Of a DNA stretch of 64,000 nucleotides, positions 33,652 through 40,538 are shown in pieces. Under the pieces are notes generated by a model. The model was not told the DNA's origin, did no database searches, and saw only the letters and a list, made by a program, of their open reading frames with translations. The DNA is from Tractidigestivibacter sp050946515 (GTDB lineage: Bacteria; Actinomycetota; Coriobacteriia; Coriobacteriales; Atopobiaceae): NCBI RefSeq assembly GCF_050946515.1, contig NZ_JBMNUX010000004.1, forward strand, positions 62,001 to 126,000, read 5' to 3'. How positions within the stretch are numbered: position 1 is the first letter of the stretch; each line of letters begins with the position of its first letter. Made by a program: the position numbers and the translations under genes.

Positions 33652-34553
33652 GAAAGCCTCCTTTCCGTCGCTCGCGCAAGAAGCTCCGAGGCCATCGGCA
33701 CAAAGGCAAGGGCCGCAAAGGGAAGATATCCCCACCACATAACCAGCTGCGGCATCGTCGGATAGAAGTGCCACTGCGAGCAGGCAACCCATGCGAGCAG
33801 CGCGTTTACGCAAACGAGCAGCACAAGAAGCGTCAGCTTGAAGGCGTCGGAGCTACCAAAGCGCTCCACACGATAGCACGTGCGCTCTCTCCCCGACTCC
33901 CAGCCACGAGCCCGCATGGCGTCAGAGCGCTCGAGGGAGTCCTCGAGCGACCAGTCGAGCAGCAAGGTCGACGTGTTGATCAGTGCGTCCTTTCCGCTGG
34001 GTCGAGGCCCCGCCGCCGTGCACGCGTCGCTTGTCGAGCGCACGGTGCGGCTGCGCTCCAGAAGCTGCGGCACGAGCTGGGCCGCGATGCTGACCACCAC
34101 GGGGACTGACCTTGCGCGGCGTGGAGAGAGCGAGAGCAGCCGGTCCTGCGTGAGCACGGCGGCCGCGTCCTCAAACCACACGACGACCGCAACCATGAGC
34201 GCGCCCATGACGGCACCATATGCCAGGCTCTCCGCGTAGACGCTCAAGGGTCCAAGCTTCAGGACCAGCGTCGATCCCGACGCCGAGAAGAGCGGGTTCA
34301 ACAGGCATATCAGCGCAATCATCGGAAGCTGCCAACGCAAGCCCCGAAGCGTCGGGCTCAATCCGCGGGCAAGAAGCGAGAACGCAAGCGCACCGGCAAG
34401 CGAGATCGCCACGTACACGGGCTGGATTGCGAACATCGAGATCACAATGACGCCTGCAAAGCACGCAAGAGGCACAGAGGCGTGGCAGGTGGAGAAGGCC
34501 CGCGCCGTCCGCGCGGGTTGCCCCGTCATCTGTCGCGTCTCTCCGGCACCCAT
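33648..34553 (-). CDS. ecfT: ECF transporter transmembrane (T) component
   Basis: 301 aa. Five to six TM helices with a cytoplasmic segment carrying the two coupling motifs in Ala-Arg-x form: SDAMRARGWESG near residue 205 matches the conserved xxRARG and AxxxRG. FYPTMPQLVMWWGY and FVPMAS are near the C-terminus. Start at ATG 34553 follows the DUF4430 gene by five bases; ATG 34529 with GGAGAG upstream is an alternative. Overlaps the ATPase gene. It bridges the ATPase and one or more S components. Confidence 0.85.
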   Translation of the reverse strand: MGAGETRQMTGQPARTARAFSTCHASVPLACFAGVIVISMFAIQPVYVAISLAGALAFSLLARGLSPTLRGLRWQLPMIALICLLNPLFSASGSTLVLKLGPLSVYAESLAYGAVMGALMVAVVVWFEDAAAVLTQDRLLSLSPRRARSVPVVVSIAAQLVPQLLERSRTVRSTSDACTAAGPRPSGKDALINTSTLLLDWSLEDSLERSDAMRARGWESGRERTCYRVERFGSSDAFKLTLLVLLVCVNALLAWVACSQWHFYPTMPQLVMWWGYLPFAALAFVPMASELLARATERRLS

Positions 34554-34558
34554 GTGAG

Positions 34559-35716
34559 CTATGCCTCGGTGACGTATACCCAAAGGACCGAATCGCCATC
34601 GGAGAGCGTGTAGGAACCCGCCGAGTAGCCAGGGTAGGAGCCGTTGACGGCGTACTTCCAGCCTGACTCGCCGCCCTGGTCCTTCTCGGCATACCCGTTG
34701 ATGGCCGACACGTAGAGGCCCATCGTGGTGCTTCTCGCGTTGACGTTCGCGCCCGTGGCAACGAGGGCGTCGTAGGCGGTTGCGCCAGAGTCGAGCGTCA
34801 CCGAGTACGTGCTGCTTGCCCCTCCGTCGGCGGAAGCGTCAATCGTCACGCTCACGCTGATCTTTGCATCATCGCCGGAGGACGAGGCGCTGGCAGACGA
34901 GCTCGTCTCTGAGCTGCTAGACGTAGTGCCAGCTGTTGCGCCCGTGGTGGCTCCGGCCGAGACGGAGCTTGCGGCCGTGCCCTCGTTCACTGCCTCCTGG
35001 CGCTCGCTGACGCTCGACGTGGAGAGGTCCTCTCCGGTGGAGGTCGTTGCGCTCTCAACCGTGATGACGGTCCCGTCGGGAAGAACGGGCTGCTCGCCTG
35101 CAGACTGGTCGACTCCCTCAAGCGTGAGCTGGGAGTAGGCGTCGCCCGAGATGGCATAGCCCGTTGCGGCAGAAAGCAGCTCGGAAGTAGCGCCAGAGGC
35201 GGGGGCGCCATCGACGGGCATGGTCACGGCCATGCGGACAGCGCCAGAGCCGTCCTCGCAGATCCAGGTGACCTTCGTGAGGCCGACGCCTTGCTCGCCT
35301 GCCCATCCGGCAAGCGCCGTCGCGCGCTGGGCGGTTATCTCGACCATGGTCGTTGCGTCATCAGAGCTTGCCTGCTCGACCCAGATGCCATCGCTGGAGA
35401 GCACGACCTTTGCCTGGTCAGAGCCCAGAGAGACGTCGGTGCCGTCAAAGGAGAGCGCAGAAAGCGCGCTCTGCACGTCGTCGGCGGTCACAGTCGTCGT
35501 GGTCGTCTCGTCTGATGTGGCTGCCTCGTCGCCTTCCTGGCCAGTGGTTTGCTCGGCAGTTGTCTGGAAGGCATCGCTTCCGTCAATCCACGCAAGGGGG
35601 TCTCCGCCGCGCGCGTAGACCGACATGGCCCAGACGCAAAACGCGATGAGCGCCGCGGATAGAGCGCCAACGATTACCCGACCGACCTTGCGACCGCTTG
35701 CATTGTCTTCAGGCAC
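34559..35716 (-). CDS. Membrane-anchored DUF4430 (transcobalamin-like) surface protein
   Basis: 385 aa, GTG start just after the upstream TAA with GGGGAGG upstream. One TM helix at about 12-33, so the rest is outside. The middle is Ser/Thr-rich. Residues about 290-385 are a DUF4430 domain (DSGATAYDALVATGANV, YVSAINGYAEKDQGGESGWKYAVNGSYPGYSAG, LSDGDSVLWVYV), the fold shared with the C-terminal domain of human intrinsic factor and transcobalamin. Such proteins, next to ECF genes, probably present cobamide to the transporter. The segment 75-240 repeats a weaker, unrecognised fold (residues VTADDVQSALSALSFDGTDV). Family known; ligand inferred. Confidence 0.85.
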   Translation of the reverse strand: MPEDNASGRKVGRVIVGALSAALIAFCVWAMSVYARGGDPLAWIDGSDAFQTTAEQTTGQEGDEAATSDETTTTTVTADDVQSALSALSFDGTDVSLGSDQAKVVLSSDGIWVEQASSDDATTMVEITAQRATALAGWAGEQGVGLTKVTWICEDGSGAVRMAVTMPVDGAPASGATSELLSAATGYAISGDAYSQLTLEGVDQSAGEQPVLPDGTVITVESATTSTGEDLSTSSVSERQEAVNEGTAASSVSAGATTGATAGTTSSSSETSSSASASSSGDDAKISVSVTIDASADGGASSTYSVTLDSGATAYDALVATGANVNARSTTMGLYVSAINGYAEKDQGGESGWKYAVNGSYPGYSAGSYTLSDGDSVLWVYVTEA

Positions 35717-38700
35717 TTAGGCACGCCTCCCCTCTTGCTTCTGGTCGCCCTTGCGGCGTCGCGTTGCAAGAAGAATCAGGAGCAGCGCTGCGCCGATGCA
35801 GGTGCCCACGATGGGCCAGACAGGAAGCCCGCTCTGGGAGCCTTGCGTGCCCAGCGTCGTGGCGGCGAGACCTGCGTCTTGCGCGGAGTTGCTGGTAGCG
35901 CTCACCGCCGAGACATCTTCAGAGCTGAAGCCATCGAGAAGCGACGCCTCGCCGGCAGAAGCTGCGTCAGACGTGGCAGCAGAGCTGCCGACGGCGCTCG
36001 TGGAGGCAGAGCCTGCCTGGCCAGAAGTGCCTGACGAAGCGTTGCTCCCCTTGCTTCCGCTGCCGGCGCTCGCGCTCGCGCCAGAAGCGATACCGCCGTT
36101 GGCTGCGGCAGATTCGCCCTCGTTGGCGGCTGCGCCGTTGCCCTTCTCGCCGTCGCCTTCGTTGCTGTTCGTTGGCGTCTGGACCTTCTCGCCTGCGTCC
36201 AGCTTGAAGAGCGTTCCCGAGTCGTTGAAGAAGTAGAGGTTGCCCTCGCCGTCACACGCGACCGAGCTCATGCAGTACTGCCAGAGCGACTCTTCGGGGG
36301 TGAAGAGCGTGGCCGCTGCGGCATCGCCCAGCTTGTAGCAATAGACGCCGCCAGGCTTGCCGTTGCAGGTGAAGTAGACGTAGGTATTGCCGTCCGCGGC
36401 CACCGAGACAAGCGGGGCGCTCTTCACGTCGCCGGTGCCTGCCTGGCCATCGACGCTGGTGAGAGGCACCAGCGCCTCGTAGCGGACGCTCATGGTCGCA
36501 AGGTCTATCACAAAGAGCGAGCCGCGCGTCATGTCGTCAGACGTCGCGCCGCCTACGTAGAGAAGCCCGTCGCAAATGGTCGGGGACGAGGTCGAGTACG
36601 AGCCAAACTGCACGGACCTGCCCGCGGCAAGCGTCCCGCCCTCGCCGAGCAGAATCTCGTGCAGCATGCCGTCGGTCGTCACCGCATAGGCGGTGCTGCC
36701 GTTTACGGAAAGCTGCGCGCGGCAGCGCTGCCCCAAATCAAGCGTCGAGAGCACCGCTCCGCTCTGGGCGTCCAGCAGATACACGCGTCCGTTGTCGTCT
36801 GCCGTGAGCACTCCGTCGTCGGTGATCACCGCGCCCGTCCAGTAGAATCCGACGCCGCTGTCATTGGCGTACGACCACACAAGGCTGCCGTCGTCCATGC
36901 TCACGCACGCAACGTAGCCTCCGCAGGAGTCGCCGCCGTCGGGCGCCACGGTGGAGAAGTACGCCTTGCCGTCACGAACCGCGATGGACGAGAGCAGCTG
37001 CTGGTCGACCGAGCTGCCGCTTGCGCTGGTCGAGGCCCCAAGCTCAGGGGACACCCAGACCGTCGTGAGCGTGTCGGCCGTCAGCGCCTGGATGCGCCCT
37101 CCCCTCAGCGGGACCAAGATCAGGCCGTCGGCATACTGCAGGCGAGCCGTCGAGTCCACGCTCGCAGCAAGGCGCGCCTGGTCAAGCACCTCGCCCGTCT
37201 GGGAGTCGCGGCGGTAGACCTCCGTCTGCGCCGCGTCGTAGACGTCGCCGTTCACGATGATGGCGTCGCTTGCGTTCACGAACATGTCCTGGGTCAGGCG
37301 CGACTGGCTCCAGTCGAGCTTGGCAGAAGTGCCGGACTCAGAGACCGGCGTCGCAAGCCCGCGCACGACGCCCGTGCCGTCAGTGCCCTTGTAGCCGGCC
37401 CAGTCAGACTCGTAGCTCTCGGGGCGCTCGGCCGTTGGGTCAACCACGAGCGCGTCGGTGTCGGGCAGGCTGTCGGAGTCGGTGCAGTAGTACCAGACGA
37501 CCTCGTCGCCAGGCGAGATGGTCACGCTGCTCGCGCCAACCTGCGACATCTCGCCGTTCACAAAGAGGTGCCAGTATGCTCCCGTGGAGGCGTCATAGCC
37601 GAGCTCACGACCATCCTCGGGAGAGGTTATCGTGCTGAGATAGTATCCCCAGCTAGTGGTAGACGAGTTGTGCGTGAGCGAGCCCGAAGCGAAGGCGGCC
37701 TCGGAGAGCTCGTCAGCCGTCGAGCCCTCGACGAGCGTTTCGCTCGTGGCGTCAAGCCACACCTGGTCGAGTCCCGAGGCGTCCTTGCCGATCACCTTGA
37801 CCGTGCCGGTGACCTGGCCCGGCAGCGAGTCGCCCCATGCGGAGTAGTACCAGACGATCTGGTCTCCCTCGCTGAGCACGTAGTACGAGGCCATCACGCC
37901 CGCGGACTCGCCGTTGATGAAGAATTGCCACCACTTGCCCGTTGCCGAGTCCCAACCAACCGAGTTGCCGTCCTTGGTGAAGGTGTAGAGGCTGTCGTCG
38001 TAGGTGATGCCGTTCTCGTCGAGCACCTGCTTGGTGAGATCGGCTGCCGTCGTGTCCGACGCGACGGCAAAGGTGGCCATTGGCACCCAAGTGGTCAAGG
38101 AGCCAGACTCGTCCGGACCGACGACCCAGCAGCTTGCAGAGACGGTATCGGCCTCGCCCTCGCTTGCGGAGTCAGCTGAGGAGGCTGCCTCGGAGGCGAG
38201 GACGGCCAGCGTCTCGTCGCTCTTCTCTGAAGACGAGGCGTCGGCTGCGGACGCTTCCTCCTCCTGGTAGGTGCCCGCGTCATCTGAGGTCGCCGCAGCT
38301 TCGGATTCTTCCGTCTGAGAGGCGCTCTCCTCTTGGGCAGAGCCCGTGCCCTGCTCCTGCGACGATGCCACGGGACCCGGCACGGAGCCCTCAGCAATGA
38401 CTCCACCTTCTGAGCCCGGGGCGTAGAGCGTCGTCGTTCCGTCAGTGATGCGGCAGATGACGTAGCTTCCCGCAAGCGAGGAGTCTATCGTCAGGCTCTG
38501 AGAGGTTGCGCCCTCAATCGCCACATAGTCGTCCGGCGAGGAGGACTTGGCTGAGGAGGAGAGCCACTGATAGCTCCAGCCATCCTGGGAAGAGACGCTC
38601 TCAAGAGAGCCGGAGCCCTTCTCGCTGTCCTCCCCTGTTGCCTCGCAATACACATTTGCCCAGATGGTTTGCCCACTAGAAAGCTCGCCGGTGAGCGCGG

Positions 38701-38929
38701 CGTCAGCGTCGCCGGCGTCTTTGCTCGACTGGACCTTTGCGCTGCATGCGGAAAGCGTCGGGCTTTCGTCGGCAGTGCTCGCGCTTGCGGAATCGGTCGC
38801 AGCGGCGCTCGAGCTCGAGCCGCCAAGCTCGGAAGCCAACGCTTGCATAGGGAGCAGAGCCACCACAACCATCGCCGTCGCGAGAAGGACGGCGAGGAAG
38901 CGCTCAAGGTACACATGTCGCCTTGCCAC
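35717..38929 (-). CDS. Large surface protein with two DUF4430 domains and a PQQ-like beta-propeller
   Basis: 1,070 aa, GTG start with AGGAGG six bases upstream. Signal peptide at about 8-34 (FLAVLLATAMVVVALLPMQALA). Residues 40-270 are Ser/Ala/Glu-rich. Two DUF4430 domains follow (about 285-360, GKWWQFFINGESAGVMASYYVLSEGDQIVWYYS; about 375-480, AYWHLFVNGEMSQVGASSVTISPGDEVVWYYC). Residues about 540-900 form a propeller (DVYDAAQTEVYRRDSQTGEVLD, GLILVPLRGGRIQALTADTLTTVW, GSLVWSYAND). A Ser/Gly-rich stretch and a C-terminal TM helix with RRRKGDQ stop-transfer anchor it. No LPXTG. First gene of the ECF operon; it may bind cobamide or another ligand at the surface. Confidence 0.85.
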   Translation of the reverse strand: MARRHVYLERFLAVLLATAMVVVALLPMQALASELGGSSSSAAATDSASASTADESPTLSACSAKVQSSKDAGDADAALTGELSSGQTIWANVYCEATGEDSEKGSGSLESVSSQDGWSYQWLSSSAKSSSPDDYVAIEGATSQSLTIDSSLAGSYVICRITDGTTTLYAPGSEGGVIAEGSVPGPVASSQEQGTGSAQEESASQTEESEAAATSDDAGTYQEEEASAADASSSEKSDETLAVLASEAASSADSASEGEADTVSASCWVVGPDESGSLTTWVPMATFAVASDTTAADLTKQVLDENGITYDDSLYTFTKDGNSVGWDSATGKWWQFFINGESAGVMASYYVLSEGDQIVWYYSAWGDSLPGQVTGTVKVIGKDASGLDQVWLDATSETLVEGSTADELSEAAFASGSLTHNSSTTSWGYYLSTITSPEDGRELGYDASTGAYWHLFVNGEMSQVGASSVTISPGDEVVWYYCTDSDSLPDTDALVVDPTAERPESYESDWAGYKGTDGTGVVRGLATPVSESGTSAKLDWSQSRLTQDMFVNASDAIIVNGDVYDAAQTEVYRRDSQTGEVLDQARLAASVDSTARLQYADGLILVPLRGGRIQALTADTLTTVWVSPELGASTSASGSSVDQQLLSSIAVRDGKAYFSTVAPDGGDSCGGYVACVSMDDGSLVWSYANDSGVGFYWTGAVITDDGVLTADDNGRVYLLDAQSGAVLSTLDLGQRCRAQLSVNGSTAYAVTTDGMLHEILLGEGGTLAAGRSVQFGSYSTSSPTICDGLLYVGGATSDDMTRGSLFVIDLATMSVRYEALVPLTSVDGQAGTGDVKSAPLVSVAADGNTYVYFTCNGKPGGVYCYKLGDAAAATLFTPEESLWQYCMSSVACDGEGNLYFFNDSGTLFKLDAGEKVQTPTNSNEGDGEKGNGAAANEGESAAANGGIASGASASAGSGSKGSNASSGTSGQAGSASTSAVGSSAATSDAASAGEASLLDGFSSEDVSAVSATSNSAQDAGLAATTLGTQGSQSGLPVWPIVGTCIGAALLLILLATRRRKGDQKQEGRRA

Positions 38930-39009
38930 GATTACCTCCTGACCTCACAGGCCTTCGGGAGGGCAAGCGTGGACGTCGGTTGTAACGACGGGCAGTCTTG
39001 ACCCCACGC

Positions 39010-39154
39010 GTCTTGCAGGCACAGACCAGCAAAGGACGCACAGGGAGATAAGCACAGTCTTGGTCGCTGGCCCGGAGTAGAACCGGGATCCATTACGTGG
39101 CCTTACAGCAGCCCAAACGTGCCCTCAAGTCTCTATTGCTAGCACGAAAGTATA
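39010..39154 (-). promoter_or_regulatory. Promoter and structured leader, possible divergent cobalamin riboswitch
   Basis: A good -10 TATACT lies at 39154-39149 on the minus strand. About 220 bases of leader precede the first DUF4430 gene. The segment 39095-39053 reads like the conserved cobalamin-riboswitch core: (A)TGGAT, stem CCCGG/CCGGG around TTCTACT, CCAG, then ACTGTG, with spacing like AGGGAA-stem-GGUG..AUCC-CAG-CCCGC-ACUGU. But GGGAA and CCCGC are altered and the B12 box is poor, so this is tentative. Confidence 0.35.
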
Positions 39155-39240
39155 TCCGAGGCAGCGAGCAAGTGCCTGCGTCTCTACCGCCCTTAGACGA
39201 AACCACAACATCTGTTGATGTTTATCTCTGAAGCACGGCC

Positions 39241-39283
39241 GGGAAAAGCGCTCGTCAGCGGAAAAGGCCACCAACGAGCGCTT
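39241..39283 (-). terminator. Intrinsic terminator after lgt
   Basis: Perfect 10-bp stem AAGCGCTCGT (39283-39274 on the minus strand with its complement at 39255-39246) with an 18-base loop, followed by TTTTCCC. It lies 28 bases after the lgt stop. Confidence 0.8.
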
Positions 39284-39311
39284 CGCAATCCATTGCCAGG
39301 ACACAAGCCTA

Positions 39312-40166
39312 CTACTGCTGCTGCCCCTCGGGCTCTACCTCGGGTGCGTCGAGATGCCCCACCTGAGGACGCTGCCACTTATGGGCAAGCACGAGAAGCA
39401 CGATGCCTATGACGATGAGCGGCAGGCTCAGCATCTGCCCCATCGTGACCCAGTCGGTCCCAAAGAGGTATCCCAGCTGCGCGTCGGGCAGGCGGACGAA
39501 CTCGATCAGGAAGCGGAAGATGCCGTACAGAAGCAAGAACGTCCCAAGAAACGTGCCTTGTGGGCGTGGCGGATACTTGCGGGACAGCACAAAGAGAACG
39601 ATGAACAGAACGACGCCCTCGAGCAGCGCCTCGTAAAGCTGCGAGGGATGGCGGTAGACGTTTCCTCCCGACTCAAACATGACGCCCCAGGGAAGGTCGG
39701 TCTCCTTGCCCCATAGCTCGCCGTTCACAAAGTTGGCGCAGCGGCCAAAGAACAGCCCCAGCGGAGCTCCGCAGACAGCAAGGTCGCATACCGTTGGGAT
39801 GGAGACATGCAGCCTCCTGCAGGTGAGGGCGCCACCGACGATGGCACCGCAGAGGCCGCCGTGGAAGCTCATCCCGCCCTGATTGAGCGCAAAGATCTCA
39901 AGCGGGTGCTCAAGGTAGTAGCCTGCGCCATAAAAGACCACGTAGAAGATGCGCGCGCCGATGATGATGCCCAGAGCCACGGACACCATGATGTCCAGCA
40001 CGTCGTCGATCGTCAGGTCGAGCTTCCAGCGCTTGGAAACGCGCGCCAGCACGATACCGGCGCAGACGAAGCCCGCAAGATAGGCAAGCCCATACCATCG
40101 GACCGAGAAGGGCCCGATGGTAAAGGCGACAGGGTCAAGCGAATGGTAGAGGTCATTCAGCCACAC
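39312..40166 (-). CDS. lgt: Prolipoprotein diacylglyceryl transferase
   Basis: 284 aa from GTG 40166 (AGGTGG six bases upstream). It moves diacylglycerol from phosphatidylglycerol to the lipobox Cys of preprolipoproteins. Seven TM helices; core motifs are GFSVRWYGLAYLAGF-like (here IGPFSVRWYGLAYLAGF), GGMSFHGGLCGAIVG with the essential His, GLFFGRCANFVNGELWG (the Lgt signature, normally GRxGNFxNxE) and HPSQLYEALLEGV. The signature reads RCAN rather than RxGN. The lipoprotein-type VWA protein in this window would be a substrate. Starts ten bases after the NifU-like gene. Confidence 0.95.
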   Translation of the reverse strand: MWLNDLYHSLDPVAFTIGPFSVRWYGLAYLAGFVCAGIVLARVSKRWKLDLTIDDVLDIMVSVALGIIIGARIFYVVFYGAGYYLEHPLEIFALNQGGMSFHGGLCGAIVGGALTCRRLHVSIPTVCDLAVCGAPLGLFFGRCANFVNGELWGKETDLPWGVMFESGGNVYRHPSQLYEALLEGVVLFIVLFVLSRKYPPRPQGTFLGTFLLLYGIFRFLIEFVRLPDAQLGYLFGTDWVTMGQMLSLPLIVIGIVLLVLAHKWQRPQVGHLDAPEVEPEGQQQ

Positions 40167-40176
40167 AGACGGCCAC

Positions 40177-40461
40177 CTACAGGAGAGCGGGCTGGACGCG
40201 AGTGACGCCAGGCACATGCTCCTTCAGGATGCGCTCGATGCCCTCGGACATGTCATAGGTGGAAAGCGGGCAGCCCGCGCAAGCGCCCTGCATCTCAAGC
40301 GTCACGACGCCGTCGTCGGTGGCGTCAACAAGGGCGATGTCGCCGCCGTCGGCCTGCAGGCTCTGGCGAATGATATTGATGGTCTCCTCGAGAAGAGCGC
40401 GGTTGAGCTGGGGCTTCTCCTCTTTAGCGGGCTCCTGAGCTGCGTTTTCGTTCTCGGCCAT
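40177..40461 (-). CDS. NifU C-terminal domain (Nfu-type) iron-sulfur scaffold protein
   Basis: 94 aa from ATG 40461 with GGAGG upstream. ETINIIRQSLQADGGDIALVDATDDGVVTLEMQGACAGCPLS is the classic Nfu domain: the CxxC of GACAGC binds a [4Fe-4S] cluster for delivery to client proteins. The first 25 residues are charged and disordered. It may serve the radical SAM enzyme and other iron-sulfur proteins. Cotranscribed with lgt. Confidence 0.93.
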   Translation of the reverse strand: MAENENAAQEPAKEEKPQLNRALLEETINIIRQSLQADGGDIALVDATDDGVVTLEMQGACAGCPLSTYDMSEGIERILKEHVPGVTRVQPALL

Positions 40462-40538
40462 GGTGTTCCTCCAACCTGCGCCGCCCGCGGCGGCGCCTCT
40501 TTTAATTCCCAGCAAACTGATAGGTTACTGGTGACATG

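Larger units (their letters stand above)
38930..39311. other. Intergenic region between the DUF4430 operon and lgt
   Basis: 382 bases holding the leader described above and the lgt terminator. The segment 39155-39240 contains no convincing open frame. Acceptor-like pairing at the edges of 39064-39167 was considered as a tRNA and rejected. Confidence 0.5.

Noticed and set aside
36659..38179. 506-codon open frame opposite the DUF4430/propeller gene
   Set aside because: Shadow of a biased gene with clear domains on the other strand.
39062..39167. tRNA-like T-arm (CCCGG TTCTACT CCGGG) with pairing TCGCTG/CAGCGA at the ends
   Set aside because: The span is about 104 bases, T-loop position 57 is not a purine, and no D-arm, anticodon arm or CCA end fits; a riboswitch-like leader explains the stem better.
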